Part shown: piece after piece, positions 7,047 through 16,343 of the stretch
How positions within the stretch are numbered: the stretch's first letter is position 1
How the letters are laid out: the number at the start of each line of letters is the position of its first letter
NCBI RefSeq assembly: GCF_036759925.1
Contig: NZ_JAPKIB010000007.1
Location: 163,488 to 227,487 of the forward strand
Reading direction: 5' to 3'
DNA from: Kluyvera sp036759925
Lineage (GTDB): Bacteria; Pseudomonadota; Gammaproteobacteria; Enterobacterales; Enterobacteriaceae
DNA length: 64,000 bases
Position numbers and translations under genes: made by a program
Notes under the pieces: generated by a model
The model's database searches: none
What the model was told of the DNA's origin: nothing
What the model saw: the letters and a program-made list of their open reading frames with translations, nothing else

Positions 7047-8267
7047 CTAACCTTCCAGCAAATGTTGCAGCAGGATACCGTTGAGCATCGCGCGCTTAAC
7101 CAGCGCAAAAGCGCCAATAGCGGAGCGGTGGTCAAGGGTTGAGCGCACCACCGGCAGGTTCTTGCGAAAAGCCTTTAAAACCTGCGTGTTGATGCAGCCT
7201 TCAATAGCGGGTAGCAGGACGCGGTCGGCCTCGATGATCTCACCGGCAATCACCACTTTCTGCGGGTTAAACAGGTTAATGGCGATAGCGATGGTTTTAC
7301 CGAGATGACGGCCCACGTGCTCAATCACTTCGGTGGCCAGCGCATCGCCTTTGTTGGCGGCTTTGCAGATGGTTTTGATATGACAATCATCAAGCGTGAC
7401 GCGGCTCTGGTAACCCTGCTCCAGCAGATGGCGCACGCGCTGCTCGATGGCGGCGTTGGCGGCGACAGTTTCCAGGCAGCCAAAGTTACCGCAGTGGCAG
7501 CGTTCCCCGAGCGGGTCGACCTGAATATGACCAATTTCCCCGACGTTGCCGTTACGGCCGATAAAAATACGCCCGTTAGAGATGATTCCCGCGCCGGTAC
7601 CGCGGTGTACGCGCACCAGAATAGAATCTTCACAGTCCTGACTTGCACCGAAGTAGTGCTCTGCCAGCGCCAGGCTGCGGATGTCGTGGCCGACAAAGCA
7701 GGTGACGTTAAAGCGTTTTTCCAGCGCTTCGACCAAATGCCAGTTTTCCACCGGGATATGGGGCATGTAGCGAATAACGCCACTTTCCGGGTCGACCAGG
7801 CCAGGTAGAATTACTGAAATGGCGATCAGTTCGCGGATTTTTCGCTGGCACGATTCAATAAAGGTGCCGATAGTGTTCAGCAGCGCGTGTTCCAGCGTTT
7901 CCTGCGTGCGTTCCGGCAGCGGATAGTGCTCTTCAGCAACCACTTTACTGCTCAGATCGTACAGCGTGAGGGTGGTGTCGTGACGCCCCAGGCGAACGCC
8001 GATGGCGTGGAAATGGCGGGTTTCGGTGACAATCGAGATAGCGCGGCGGCCCCCGGTGGAGGCCTGCTGATCGACTTCTTTGATCAATCCGCGCTCAATG
8101 AGCTGACGCGTGATTTTGGTCACGCTGGCGGGAGCAAGCTGGCTCTGCTCGGCAATCTGAATACGCGAGATTGGCCCATGCTGGTCAATCAGGCGGTATA
8201 CGGCCGCGCTGTTAAGCTGTTTTACGAGGTCAACATTACCAATTTGAGCTTGTCCGCCTGGTGTCAT
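7047..8267 (-). CDS. nagC: N-acetylglucosamine regulon repressor, ROK family
   Basis: Represses nag, chb and chiP genes and is released by GlcNAc-6-phosphate. It is 406 residues, as in E. coli. The N-terminal 80 residues form a winged helix-turn-helix (IQIAEQSQLAPASVTKITRQ). The rest is a ROK-type sugar-kinase-like fold with the zinc motif CHCGNFGCLE around residues 256-265 and the GEIGHIQVDP segment. The start lies 8 bp after nagA, so the two are translationally close. The operators it should bind are visible at 10383-10403 and 10476-10498, allowing autoregulation. Confidence 0.97.
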   Translation of the reverse strand: MTPGGQAQIGNVDLVKQLNSAAVYRLIDQHGPISRIQIAEQSQLAPASVTKITRQLIERGLIKEVDQQASTGGRRAISIVTETRHFHAIGVRLGRHDTTLTLYDLSSKVVAEEHYPLPERTQETLEHALLNTIGTFIESCQRKIRELIAISVILPGLVDPESGVIRYMPHIPVENWHLVEALEKRFNVTCFVGHDIRSLALAEHYFGASQDCEDSILVRVHRGTGAGIISNGRIFIGRNGNVGEIGHIQVDPLGERCHCGNFGCLETVAANAAIEQRVRHLLEQGYQSRVTLDDCHIKTICKAANKGDALATEVIEHVGRHLGKTIAIAINLFNPQKVVIAGEIIEADRVLLPAIEGCINTQVLKAFRKNLPVVRSTLDHRSAIGAFALVKRAMLNGILLQHLLEG

Positions 8268-8275
8268 ACTTTCTC

Positions 8276-9424
8276 TTACTCAGTAACGACCTCGTTGCCA
8301 TTAACGATGGTCTTGATGATTTTATAATCGTGCGTGAATGCGGTCAGGTTGGCGACCTTGCCAGGCGCGATGCTACCAAAATGTTTCTCAACGCCAATCG
8401 CGCGGGCAGGGTAGAGCGTTGCCATGCGCAGCACTTCGTCCAGCGCAATATTGGCATGTTCCACCAGATTGCGAACGCCTTCGATCATCGTTAGCGATGA
8501 GCCGCTCAGCGTGCCGTTTTCATCAACACAGAGTCCATTGCGGTAGTATATTGTTTTACCGGCAAAAATGAACTGATCAATATTGGCACCCGCCGGAGCG
8601 GTGGCGTCGGTCACCAGGCACAGCTTATCGCCTTTCAGACGTTTGGCGTTACGGATATTGATGTAATCCACGTGCAGGCCATCAGCAATGATGCCGCAAT
8701 AAATTTCGTTCGCATCCAGGATAGCGCCGGTCAGGCCAGGTTCACGGCCTGACATATAAGGCATGGCGTTAAACAGGTGCGTCGCGAAGGTGATACCCGC
8801 GCGGAAACCTACGCGTGCTTCTTGCGCGGTGGCGTTGGAATGGCCCGCAGAAACCACGATACCGGCATTTGCCAGCGCGGTGATAACTTCCGGTGCGACC
8901 ATTTCTGGTGCCAGGGTCACTTTGGTAATTACGTCGGCGTTATCGCAGAGGAACTTCACCAGTTCAGCGTCGGGTTTACGCACGAAGCTTGGGTTGTGAG
9001 TGCCTTTTTTCACCAGATTCAGCCACGGGCCTTCAAGGTGCAGACCCAGCGCCTGGTTAGGATGCTTCGCCAGGTATTCACGCATCACGCGTACGCCTTG
9101 TTTCATCAGGTCGTCGCTGGTGGTGATAAGCGTTGGCAGATAGTTGGTGCAGCCCGATTTCTCGTTGGCTTTCTGCATGATTTCCAGCGTTTCAACGGAA
9201 ACTGCTTCAGCGGTGTCGTTAAACTGCACGCCGCCGCAGCCGTTGAGCTGAACGTCGATAAAACCAGGGGCGAGAATGGCGCCATTAACGGAACGCTGTT
9301 CGACGTTCGCTGGTACATCGGCCAGTGGGCAAATACGTTCAATAAGGCCATTGGCGACGATAATCGCATGGTCATCCAGAATTTCGTGGCCGGTATAAAT
9401 TCGGCCATGGGTTAATGCATACAT
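8276..9424 (-). CDS. nagA: N-acetylglucosamine-6-phosphate deacetylase
   Basis: Hydrolyses GlcNAc-6-P to glucosamine-6-P and acetate, the first committed step after uptake by NagE. It is 382 residues, equal to E. coli NagA. It is an amidohydrolase fold, and the metal-binding and catalytic residues known in the family are in place: the Glu of HLEGPW (about 131), the His of AGHSNA (about 195), the His of ATHLFNAM (about 216) and the Asp of LVTDATAP (about 273). It lies between nagB and nagC in one operon. It also removes the inducer of NagC. Confidence 0.97.
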   Translation of the reverse strand: MYALTHGRIYTGHEILDDHAIIVANGLIERICPLADVPANVEQRSVNGAILAPGFIDVQLNGCGGVQFNDTAEAVSVETLEIMQKANEKSGCTNYLPTLITTSDDLMKQGVRVMREYLAKHPNQALGLHLEGPWLNLVKKGTHNPSFVRKPDAELVKFLCDNADVITKVTLAPEMVAPEVITALANAGIVVSAGHSNATAQEARVGFRAGITFATHLFNAMPYMSGREPGLTGAILDANEIYCGIIADGLHVDYINIRNAKRLKGDKLCLVTDATAPAGANIDQFIFAGKTIYYRNGLCVDENGTLSGSSLTMIEGVRNLVEHANIALDEVLRMATLYPARAIGVEKHFGSIAPGKVANLTAFTHDYKIIKTIVNGNEVVTE

Positions 9425-9481
9425 TACGACCCCCGGTGTTCTAAAATTTTGTCCCGCAGCAGGCTACGGGACGGTAAGACA

Positions 9482-10282
9482 TTACAGACCTTTAATATTT
9501 TCAGCTTCTAATTCATTGAAATATTTCAGGGTCTTGACCTTCAACTCCATGGTGGAAGGTTCATCGCAGACGATCAGTGATTTTGGATGCAGCTGCAAAC
9601 AGGTGATGGTCCACATGTGGTTGACGTTACCTTCAACCGCTTGCTGCAGCGCCAACGCTTTTGTTGCGCCCTGCACCAGAATCATCACTTCTTCAGCGTC
9701 CAGCAGCGTACCAACGCCAACGGTAAGCGCGTATTTTGGTACCAGAGCAACGTCGCCGTCAAAGAAACGGGAGTTCGCGACGCGGGTTTCATGCGTCAAC
9801 GTTTTGATACGGGTACGGGAAGACAGTGAAGAGGCCGGTTCGTTGAACGCGATGTGACCATCGTTGCCCACGCCACCCATAAACAGGTGAATTTTGCCGT
9901 AAGAGCGAATTTTTTCTTCATAACGGCGGCATTCTGCGTCAACATCCGGCGCGTTGCCGTTCAGCAGGTTGATGTTTTCTTCTGGGATATCAATATGGTC
10001 GAAGAAATTGCGATGCATGAAGCTGTAGTAGCTTTCTGGATGTTCTTTTGGCAGACCAACGTATTCATCCATGTTGAAGGTGACGACGTGCTTAAAGCTC
10101 ACCTGGCCCGCTTTATGCATTTCAACTAAAACTTTATAGGTCGCCAGCGGAGTACCGCCGGTTGGCAGGCCGAGGACAAACGGACGGTCCGCGGTAGGTT
10201 TAAAAGCATTGATGCGGTTAACGATGTGGCGGGCAGCCCATTTGCCGACTTGTTCAGCGTTAACGAGAGGAATCAGTCTCAT
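9482..10282 (-). CDS. nagB: Glucosamine-6-phosphate deaminase
   Basis: Converts glucosamine-6-P to fructose-6-P and ammonia, linking amino sugars to glycolysis. It is 266 residues, identical in length to the allosteric hexameric E. coli enzyme. The catalytic base Asp72 is in NMDEYVGL, and the GGVGNDGHIAFNEP segment holds the ring-opening His (about 143) with neighbouring Asp and Glu. It is the first gene of the nagBACD operon and faces nagE across a 342-bp control region with NagC and CRP sites. Confidence 0.98.
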   Translation of the reverse strand: MRLIPLVNAEQVGKWAARHIVNRINAFKPTADRPFVLGLPTGGTPLATYKVLVEMHKAGQVSFKHVVTFNMDEYVGLPKEHPESYYSFMHRNFFDHIDIPEENINLLNGNAPDVDAECRRYEEKIRSYGKIHLFMGGVGNDGHIAFNEPASSLSSRTRIKTLTHETRVANSRFFDGDVALVPKYALTVGVGTLLDAEEVMILVQGATKALALQQAVEGNVNHMWTITCLQLHPKSLIVCDEPSTMELKVKTLKYFNELEAENIKGL

Positions 10283-10382
10283 TCTTCACCTCAAAATGTA
10301 AAATATAAGAAGTTGGCGGATGGCATCTCCGTGCACTCTCTAAGCGTAACCTGTTTGCATCGTCAGGGAGCAATCCGTTTTG

Positions 10383-10403
10383 ATTTTTTGAATGATAAAA
10401 TAA
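10383..10403. promoter_or_regulatory. NagC operator near nagB
   Basis: The stretch ATTTTTTGAATGATAAAATA (extended by one A) matches, read on the minus strand, the nagB NagC box I know from E. coli (TTATTTTATCATTCAAAAAAT). It lies about 100 bp upstream of the nagB start. Confidence 0.75.
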
Positions 10404-10444
10404 GTTTTCGTGGTTAGCCAGTGAAAGGGAGTGGTGAGAACAAT

Positions 10445-10467
10445 ATTTGGTGACTATAGTCACAAAA
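10445..10467. promoter_or_regulatory. CRP site between the two NagC operators
   Basis: GGTGA-CTATAG-TCACA is one base from the CRP consensus half-sites TGTGA-N6-TCACA. It lies between the two NagC boxes, as expected for catabolite activation of nagB and nagE. Confidence 0.75.
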
Positions 10468-10475
10468 AACACGTG

Positions 10476-10498
10476 TTTAATTTGCGATACGAATTAAA
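10476..10498. promoter_or_regulatory. NagC operator near nagE
   Basis: TTTAATT and AATTAAA form an inverted repeat around TGCGATACG. It is the same as the high-affinity nagE NagC box of E. coli. Confidence 0.8.
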
Positions 10499-10624
10499 TT
10501 TTCACACACTCTCCATCCTGAAGAGTCGTAGTTGAAGTTTACAAGACATCGCAGTGTCATGCTTTTTTGCACAATAAAAAAATGGCTTAAATGAGCCGTA
10601 TCGGGGTCTCGTAGGGGGAATAAG

Positions 10625-12574
10625 ATGAATATTTTAGGTTTTTTCCAGCGGTTAGGTAGGGCGTTACAGCTCCCTATCGCCGTGCTGCCAGTCGCGGCGC
10701 TGCTGCTGCGATTTGGTCAGCCAGATTTACTGAACGTGCCTTTCATCGCGCAAGCGGGCGGGTCCATTTTTGATAACCTGGCGCTGATTTTCGCCATCGG
10801 TGTGGCATCCAGCTGGTCTAAAGACAGTGCGGGTGCGGCAGCACTGGCGGGCGCAGTCGGTTATTTCGTTCTCACTAAAGCAATGGTCACCATCAACCCA
10901 GCCATTAATATGGGTGTGCTGGCGGGTATCATTACCGGTCTGGTTGCAGGGGCGACCTACAACCGTTGGTCCGGCATCAAACTGCCTGACTTCCTGAGCT
11001 TCTTCGGCGGCAAACGCTTTGTGCCTATCGCCACGGGCTTCTTCTGTCTGGTGCTGGCAGCCATCTTTGGCTACGTCTGGCCACCGGTGCAGAACGCCAT
11101 CCACGCAGGTGGTGAGTGGATCGTAGGCGCTGGCGCGCTGGGCTCTGGTATCTTTGGTTTCATCAACCGTCTGCTGATCCCAACCGGTCTGCATCAGGTG
11201 CTGAACACCATCGCCTGGTTCCAGATTGGTGAGTTCACCAACGCGGCCGGTGCGGTCTTCCACGGTGACATCAACCGCTTCTACGCGGGTGACGGCACTG
11301 CGGGTATGTTCATGTCCGGCTTCTTCCCAATCATGATGTTTGGTCTGCCGGGTGCGGCGCTGGCGATGTACTTCGCAGCACCGAAAGCGCGTCGTCCAAT
11401 GGTTGGCGGTATGCTGCTGTCCGTTGCGATCACCGCGTTCCTGACCGGTGTTACCGAGCCGCTGGAATTCCTGTTCATGTTCCTGGCGCCGTTACTGTAC
11501 CTCCTGCACGCGATTCTGACCGGTGTGAGCCTGTTTATCGCGACGCTGCTGGGTATCCACGCTGGCTTCTCCTTCTCCGCAGGTGCTATCGACTACGTGT
11601 TGATGTACAGCCTGCCGGCAGCAAGTAAGAACGTCTGGATGCTGGTGGTCATGGGTCTGGTGTTCTTCGTTATCTACTTCGTCCTGTTCAGCGTAGTTAT
11701 CCGCATGTTCAACCTGAAAACGCCGGGTCGTGAAGATAAAGACGACAGCGTGGTGACGGAAGAAGCGAACAGCAACACCGAAGAAGGTCTGAATCAGCTG
11801 GCAACTAACTACATTGCCGCGGTTGGCGGTACTGACAACCTGAAAGCGATTGATGCCTGTATTACCCGTCTGCGTCTGACCGTAGGCGACTCCGCGAAGG
11901 TGAGCGACGCGATGTGTAAACGTCTGGGCGCTTCCGGTGTGGTGAAACTGAACAAACAAACCATCCAGGTTATCGTGGGTGCGAAAGCCGAATCTATCGG
12001 TGACGCGATGAAGAAAGTAGTTGCGCGTGGCCCGGTTGCCGCAGCAGCAGCGGAAAGCGCAGCACCAGCAGCACCGGCGGCGGTAAAACCGCAGGCGGTG
12101 GCTAACGCCGCGACCGTAGAAACCCTGGTTTCTCCGATTACCGGTGATGTGGTTGCGCTGGAGCAGGTTCCTGATGAAGCCTTCGCCAGCAAAGCGGTCG
12201 GTGACGGCGTGGCGGTAAAACCAACGGATAAAACCGTGGTTTCCCCAGCTGCGGGCACCATCGTGAAAATCTTCAACACCAACCATGCGTTCTGCCTGGA
12301 AACTGACAAAGGCGCGGAAATCGTTGTCCACATGGGTATCGATACTGTTGCGCTGGAAGGTAAAGGCTTCAAACGTCTGGTTGAAGAGGGTGCAGAAGTG
12401 AAAGCGGGTGAGCCAATCCTGGAAATGGATCTGGATTTCCTGAACGCCAATGCGCGCTCCATGATTAGCCCGGTTGTTTGCAGCAACAGCGATGATTTCG
12501 GTGGTCTGGTGATTAAAGCCGAAGGTCATGTGGTTGCCGGTCAAACGCCACTGTATGAGATTAAAGGTAAGTAA
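10625..12574 (+). CDS. nagE: PTS N-acetylglucosamine transporter EIICBA
   Basis: Takes up GlcNAc across the inner membrane and phosphorylates it to GlcNAc-6-P. It is 649 residues with three fused PTS domains. EIIC is residues 1 to about 370, a multi-pass membrane domain with GITEPLEF-like sequence (TGVTEPLEF). EIIB carries the phosphocysteine Cys412 in IDACITRLR. EIIA has the phosphohistidine His569 in VVHMGIDTV. An Ala/Pro-rich linker joins B and A near 460-490. It is divergent from nagBACD, shares its NagC/CRP region and ends at a strong terminator. Confidence 0.98.
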   Translation: MNILGFFQRLGRALQLPIAVLPVAALLLRFGQPDLLNVPFIAQAGGSIFDNLALIFAIGVASSWSKDSAGAAALAGAVGYFVLTKAMVTINPAINMGVLAGIITGLVAGATYNRWSGIKLPDFLSFFGGKRFVPIATGFFCLVLAAIFGYVWPPVQNAIHAGGEWIVGAGALGSGIFGFINRLLIPTGLHQVLNTIAWFQIGEFTNAAGAVFHGDINRFYAGDGTAGMFMSGFFPIMMFGLPGAALAMYFAAPKARRPMVGGMLLSVAITAFLTGVTEPLEFLFMFLAPLLYLLHAILTGVSLFIATLLGIHAGFSFSAGAIDYVLMYSLPAASKNVWMLVVMGLVFFVIYFVLFSVVIRMFNLKTPGREDKDDSVVTEEANSNTEEGLNQLATNYIAAVGGTDNLKAIDACITRLRLTVGDSAKVSDAMCKRLGASGVVKLNKQTIQVIVGAKAESIGDAMKKVVARGPVAAAAAESAAPAAPAAVKPQAVANAATVETLVSPITGDVVALEQVPDEAFASKAVGDGVAVKPTDKTVVSPAAGTIVKIFNTNHAFCLETDKGAEIVVHMGIDTVALEGKGFKRLVEEGAEVKAGEPILEMDLDFLNANARSMISPVVCSNSDDFGGLVIKAEGHVVAGQTPLYEIKGK

Positions 12575-12604
12575 CTGCTCCTGAGTAAAGTGAGTTAAGT
12601 GCCT

Positions 12605-12640
12605 TAAGCGGCGGGGGCGTTCCTCCGCCGCTTTTTTTTG
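12605..12640 (+). terminator. nagE intrinsic terminator
   Basis: AGCGGCGG pairs with CCGCCGCT, followed by eight T residues. Confidence 0.9.
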
Positions 12641-12760
12641 CCGCAAATTCCCCCACATTCGTTATTCCATCGCTTTTTTTGTGCAACTAATAGTTGTCTA
12701 GAAGCGCGGCTTATAAGATCATGTGCCGTTATACGTTGTTTACGCTTTGAGGAATCTACG

Positions 12761-14419
12761 ATGAGTGAGGCTGAAGCCCGCCCGACTAACTTTATTCGTC
12801 AGATCATTGATGAAGATCTGGCTACCGGTAAGCACAACACGGTGCATACTCGTTTTCCGCCGGAGCCGAATGGCTATCTGCACATCGGCCACGCGAAATC
12901 TATCTGCCTGAACTTCGGAATTGCGCAAGATTATCAGGGCCAGTGCAACCTGCGTTTCGATGACACCAACCCAGTCAAAGAAGACATCGAATACGTTGAG
13001 TCCATCAAAAACGACGTCGAGTGGTTAGGTTTTCACTGGTCTGGCAACGTTCGCTACTCCTCTGATTACTTCGATCAGCTGCATGCCTATGCGGTAGAAC
13101 TGATCAACAAAGGTCTGGCGTACGTCGATGAACTGACGCCTGAGCAGATCCGCGAATACCGCGGCTCGCTGACCGCGCCGGGCAAAAACAGCCCGTACCG
13201 CGATCGCAGCGTAGAAGAGAACCTGGCGCTGTTCGAAAAAATGCGTACCGGTGGTTTTGCCGAGGGCACTGCCTGCCTGCGCGCGAAAATCGACATGGCA
13301 TCACCGTTTATCGTGATGCGCGATCCGGTGCTGTATCGCATTAAATTTGCCGATCACCATCAGACCGGTACCAAGTGGTGCATCTACCCGATGTACGACT
13401 TCACCCACTGCATCAGCGATGCGCTGGAAGGCATTACGCACTCCCTGTGTACGCTGGAGTTCCAGGACAACCGTCGTCTGTACGATTGGGTGCTGGATAA
13501 CATCACGATTCCGGTTCACCCGCGCCAGTATGAATTCTCGCGCCTGAATCTGGAATACACCGTGATGTCCAAGCGTAAGCTGAATCAGCTGGTGATGGAA
13601 AAACACGTAGAAGGCTGGGATGACCCGCGTATGCCGACCATCTCCGGTCTGCGTCGTCGTGGTTACACCGCCGCGTCCATCCGTGAGTTCTGTAAGCGCA
13701 TCGGCGTGACCAAGCAGGACAACACCATTGAGATGGCTTCCCTGGAATCCTGCATTCGTGAAGATCTCAACGAAAACGCGCCGCGCGCGATGGCGGTTAT
13801 CGACCCGGTTAAACTGGTTATCGAAAACTACCCGCAGGGCGAAAGCGAGCTGGTGACCATGCCTAACCATCCGAGCAAACCGGAAATGGGCAGCCGTGAA
13901 GTGCCGTTTAGCGCGGAGATCTGGATCGACCGCGCGGACTTCCGTGAAGAAGCCAACAAGCAGTACAAGCGTCTGGTGATGGGTAAAGAAGTTCGTCTGC
14001 GTAACGCCTACGTGGTGAAAGCAGAGCGCGTGGAGAAAGATGCGGAAGGCAATATCACCACCATCTTCTGTACCTACGATGCCGATACCCTGAGCAAAGA
14101 CCCAGCAGATGGCCGTAAAGTGAAGGGCGTGATTCACTGGGTGAGCGCGGCACATGCGCTGCCGGTTGAAATTCGTCTGTATGACCGTCTCTTCAGCGTG
14201 CCAAACCCAGGTGCGGCAGAAGACTTCCTGTCGGTGATGAACCCAGAGTCACTGGTTATCAAGCAGGGCTATGCTGAGCCGTCTCTGCAGGCCGCTGAGG
14301 CCGGTAAAGCGTTCCAGTTCGAGCGTGAGGGTTACTTCTGCCTCGATAGCCGTTATACCACCGCTGAGAAGCTGGTCTTTAACCGCACCGTCGGTCTGCG
14401 TGATACCTGGGTAGGTTAA
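12761..14419 (+). CDS. glnS: Glutaminyl-tRNA synthetase
   Basis: Charges tRNA-Gln with glutamine. I start it at 12761 (GAGGAATCTACG-ATG; protein begins MSEAEARPTNF), giving 552 residues; the longer in-frame ATG at 12638 runs through the nagE terminator region and is unlikely. It is a class I synthetase with HIGH at 41-44 and the KMSKS-equivalent MSKRK at 269-273. The C-terminal beta-barrels contact the anticodon. It ends GLRDTWVG, slightly shorter than the E. coli end as I recall it. It has its own promoter between 12640 and 12760 and a terminator after the stop. Confidence 0.98.
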   Translation: MSEAEARPTNFIRQIIDEDLATGKHNTVHTRFPPEPNGYLHIGHAKSICLNFGIAQDYQGQCNLRFDDTNPVKEDIEYVESIKNDVEWLGFHWSGNVRYSSDYFDQLHAYAVELINKGLAYVDELTPEQIREYRGSLTAPGKNSPYRDRSVEENLALFEKMRTGGFAEGTACLRAKIDMASPFIVMRDPVLYRIKFADHHQTGTKWCIYPMYDFTHCISDALEGITHSLCTLEFQDNRRLYDWVLDNITIPVHPRQYEFSRLNLEYTVMSKRKLNQLVMEKHVEGWDDPRMPTISGLRRRGYTAASIREFCKRIGVTKQDNTIEMASLESCIREDLNENAPRAMAVIDPVKLVIENYPQGESELVTMPNHPSKPEMGSREVPFSAEIWIDRADFREEANKQYKRLVMGKEVRLRNAYVVKAERVEKDAEGNITTIFCTYDADTLSKDPADGRKVKGVIHWVSAAHALPVEIRLYDRLFSVPNPGAAEDFLSVMNPESLVIKQGYAEPSLQAAEAGKAFQFEREGYFCLDSRYTTAEKLVFNRTVGLRDTWVG

Positions 14420-14433
14420 TTCCTTGCCCTGAT

Positions 14434-14463
14434 AAAAACGCCGCGCTTGCGGCGTTTTTTTTT
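14434..14463 (+). terminator. glnS intrinsic terminator
   Basis: ACGCCGC pairs with GCGGCGT, with a nine-T tract following. Confidence 0.9.
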
Positions 14464-14869
14464 GCCTGTCGTTAGGGGATCACTTTCACTGGATGACAAT
14501 GTTACTTTCGGATGAAAAAATACGACCTCTTATAGTTTCGCGAAGCGAATTAATGCAATTATTCTACCTCTAAGTATCCCCACGCTTTTAGTCCCGCATG
14601 TTACAGAAATTAAATGTAAACGGTCTCATTCACATTTCACTCAGGCCAGACAAGGCTTGGCACGGGAATGTTGCAATAACGCACTCTGTTACAAACAGAA
14701 ACCAAATATGTGCGCTTTGTCATAATCCTGCACTCTCGTTGCGGAAAAGGATTGATAATTCGCGTCGCGAAAAATAGTCTGTACGTGTAGTGAAACACAA
14801 TTTCTTAGCAGTACCTTTTTTATCAGTTTTTATTTTTTTGCCTTCTGCTTTGCAGCGGCATTTTTAAAA
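14464..14869 (+). promoter_or_regulatory. chiP upstream region and 5' leader
   Basis: About 400 bp without a gene. It is AT-rich and must hold the chiP promoter(s). In E. coli NagC represses chiP, but I could not pick out an operator here with confidence. The 3' end is a long untranslated leader running into the ChiX target. Confidence 0.6.
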
Positions 14870-14880
14870 GTCAAAGAGGA
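14870..14880 (+). promoter_or_regulatory. ChiX small-RNA target over the chiP ribosome binding site
   Basis: GTCAAAGAGGA is exactly complementary to the seed UCCUCUUUGAC of the ChiX (MicM) small RNA and contains the Shine-Dalgarno sequence 8 bases before the chiP ATG. In E. coli ChiX silences chiP this way unless chb mRNA decoys it. ChiX itself is not in the window. Confidence 0.75.
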
Positions 14881-14887
14881 TATAACT

Positions 14888-16294
14888 ATGCGTACGTTTA
14901 GTGGCAAACGTAGTACGCTGGCGCTGGCTATCGCCGGTGTGACAGCAATGTCAGGCTTTATGATGACTCCGGAAGCAAAAGCAGAAGGCTTCATCGACGA
15001 TTCTACATTGACCGGCGGAGTCTATTACTGGCAGCGTGAGCGTGACCGTAAAGATGTAACCGATCACGATAAGTATAAAACCAACCTTTCCCACTCCACC
15101 TGGAACGCCAACCTCGACTTCCAGTCTGGCTATGCCGCTGACATGTTCGGTATTGATATTGCGGCGTTCACCGCGATTGAAATGGCTGAAAGTAGCGAAA
15201 GTGGTCACCCGAACGAAATTGCGTTGTCCTCTAAGAACAAAGGCTACAGCGAAGATTACAGCGGCGATAAGAGCGGTATCAGCCTGTACAAAGCGGCAGC
15301 CAAATTTAAATTAGGGCCAGCCTGGGCTCGTGCGGGTTACATCCAGCCAACCGGCCAAACGCTGCTGGCACCACACTGGAGCTTCATGCCTGGTACCTAT
15401 CAGGGTGCTGAAGCCGGTGCTAACTTCGACTACGGTGATGCTGGCGCGCTGAGCTTCTCCTACATGTGGACGAACAACTACAAGGCGCCATGGCACCTTG
15501 AAATGGACAACTTCTATCAGAACGATAAGAAGACCAAAGTCGATTACCTGCACTCCATCGGTGCGAAATACGATTTCAAAAATGACCTGGTGCTGGAAGC
15601 CGCATTTGGTCAGGCAGAAGGCTATATCGATCAGTACTTCGCCAAAGGTAGCTACAAATTTGATATCCCTGGCGGTCCGCTGACCACCAGCTACCAGTTC
15701 TACGGTACGCGTGACAAGGTGAGCGATCACGGCGTCAACGATATCTATGACGGCACCGCGTGGCTGCAGGCGTTAACCTTCGGCTACAAACTGCAAGAAG
15801 TGTTCGACTTCCGTCTGGAAGGGACCTGGGTTAAAGCAGAAGGTCAGCAGGGTTACTTCCTGCAGCGTATGACGCCAACCTACGCATCCTCTAACGGTCG
15901 TCTGGATATCTGGTGGGATAACCGCTCTGACTTCAACGCCAACGGCGAAAAAGCGGTCTTCTTCGGCACCATGTATGACCTGAAGAACTGGGATCTGCCG
16001 GGTTGGGCGGTGGGTGCTTCTTACGTTTACGCATGGGATGCTAAGCCAGCGACCTGGCAGATGAACCCGGATGCGTACTACGACAAGAACAACAAGATCA
16101 AAGAGTCTGCCTACAGCCTCGATGTGGCATACACCGTTCAGGATGGCCGTGCAAAAGGCACGCTGTTCAAACTGCACTTCACTCAGTATGACAACCACTC
16201 CGATATCCCAAGCTGGGGCGGCGGTTACGGCAACATCTTCCAGGATGAGCGTGACGTGAAATTCATGGTTATCGCACCGTTCACTATTTTCTGA
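14888..16294 (+). CDS. chiP: Chitoporin, OprD-family outer-membrane porin
   Basis: Channels chito-oligosaccharides across the outer membrane. It is 468 residues. A signal peptide spans about residues 1-32 (Arg/Lys-rich start, hydrophobic core, end EAKA). The mature protein begins with EGFIDDSTLTGG, typical of OprD-type porins, and alternates aromatic beta-strands. It ends in Phe (APFTIF), the outer-membrane assembly signal. It forms an operon with chiQ, 49 bp downstream. Expression should be under NagC and ChiX control. Confidence 0.95.
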   Translation: MRTFSGKRSTLALAIAGVTAMSGFMMTPEAKAEGFIDDSTLTGGVYYWQRERDRKDVTDHDKYKTNLSHSTWNANLDFQSGYAADMFGIDIAAFTAIEMAESSESGHPNEIALSSKNKGYSEDYSGDKSGISLYKAAAKFKLGPAWARAGYIQPTGQTLLAPHWSFMPGTYQGAEAGANFDYGDAGALSFSYMWTNNYKAPWHLEMDNFYQNDKKTKVDYLHSIGAKYDFKNDLVLEAAFGQAEGYIDQYFAKGSYKFDIPGGPLTTSYQFYGTRDKVSDHGVNDIYDGTAWLQALTFGYKLQEVFDFRLEGTWVKAEGQQGYFLQRMTPTYASSNGRLDIWWDNRSDFNANGEKAVFFGTMYDLKNWDLPGWAVGASYVYAWDAKPATWQMNPDAYYDKNNKIKESAYSLDVAYTVQDGRAKGTLFKLHFTQYDNHSDIPSWGGGYGNIFQDERDVKFMVIAPFTIF

Positions 16295-16343
16295 TGCTAA
16301 CGCGGCAGGGGGAAACTTCTGCCGCTGCTAAGAGGCTCATCGT

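Larger units (their letters stand above)
10283..10624. promoter_or_regulatory. Divergent nagB/nagE control region
   Basis: The whole 342 bp holds no gene. It contains two NagC operators, one near nagB and one towards nagE, with a CRP site between them. This is the arrangement through which NagC is known to loop DNA in E. coli. The individual sites are listed separately. Confidence 0.85.

Noticed and set aside
11492..12658. 388-codon minus-strand frame opposite nagE
   Set aside because: Antisense shadow rich in His, Arg and Gln; the nagE frame with its three PTS domains explains the sequence.
12638..12760. 41-residue N-terminal extension of GlnS
   Set aside because: The upstream ATG lies in the nagE terminator tail; the family start MSEAEARPTNF at 12761 has its own ribosome binding site.
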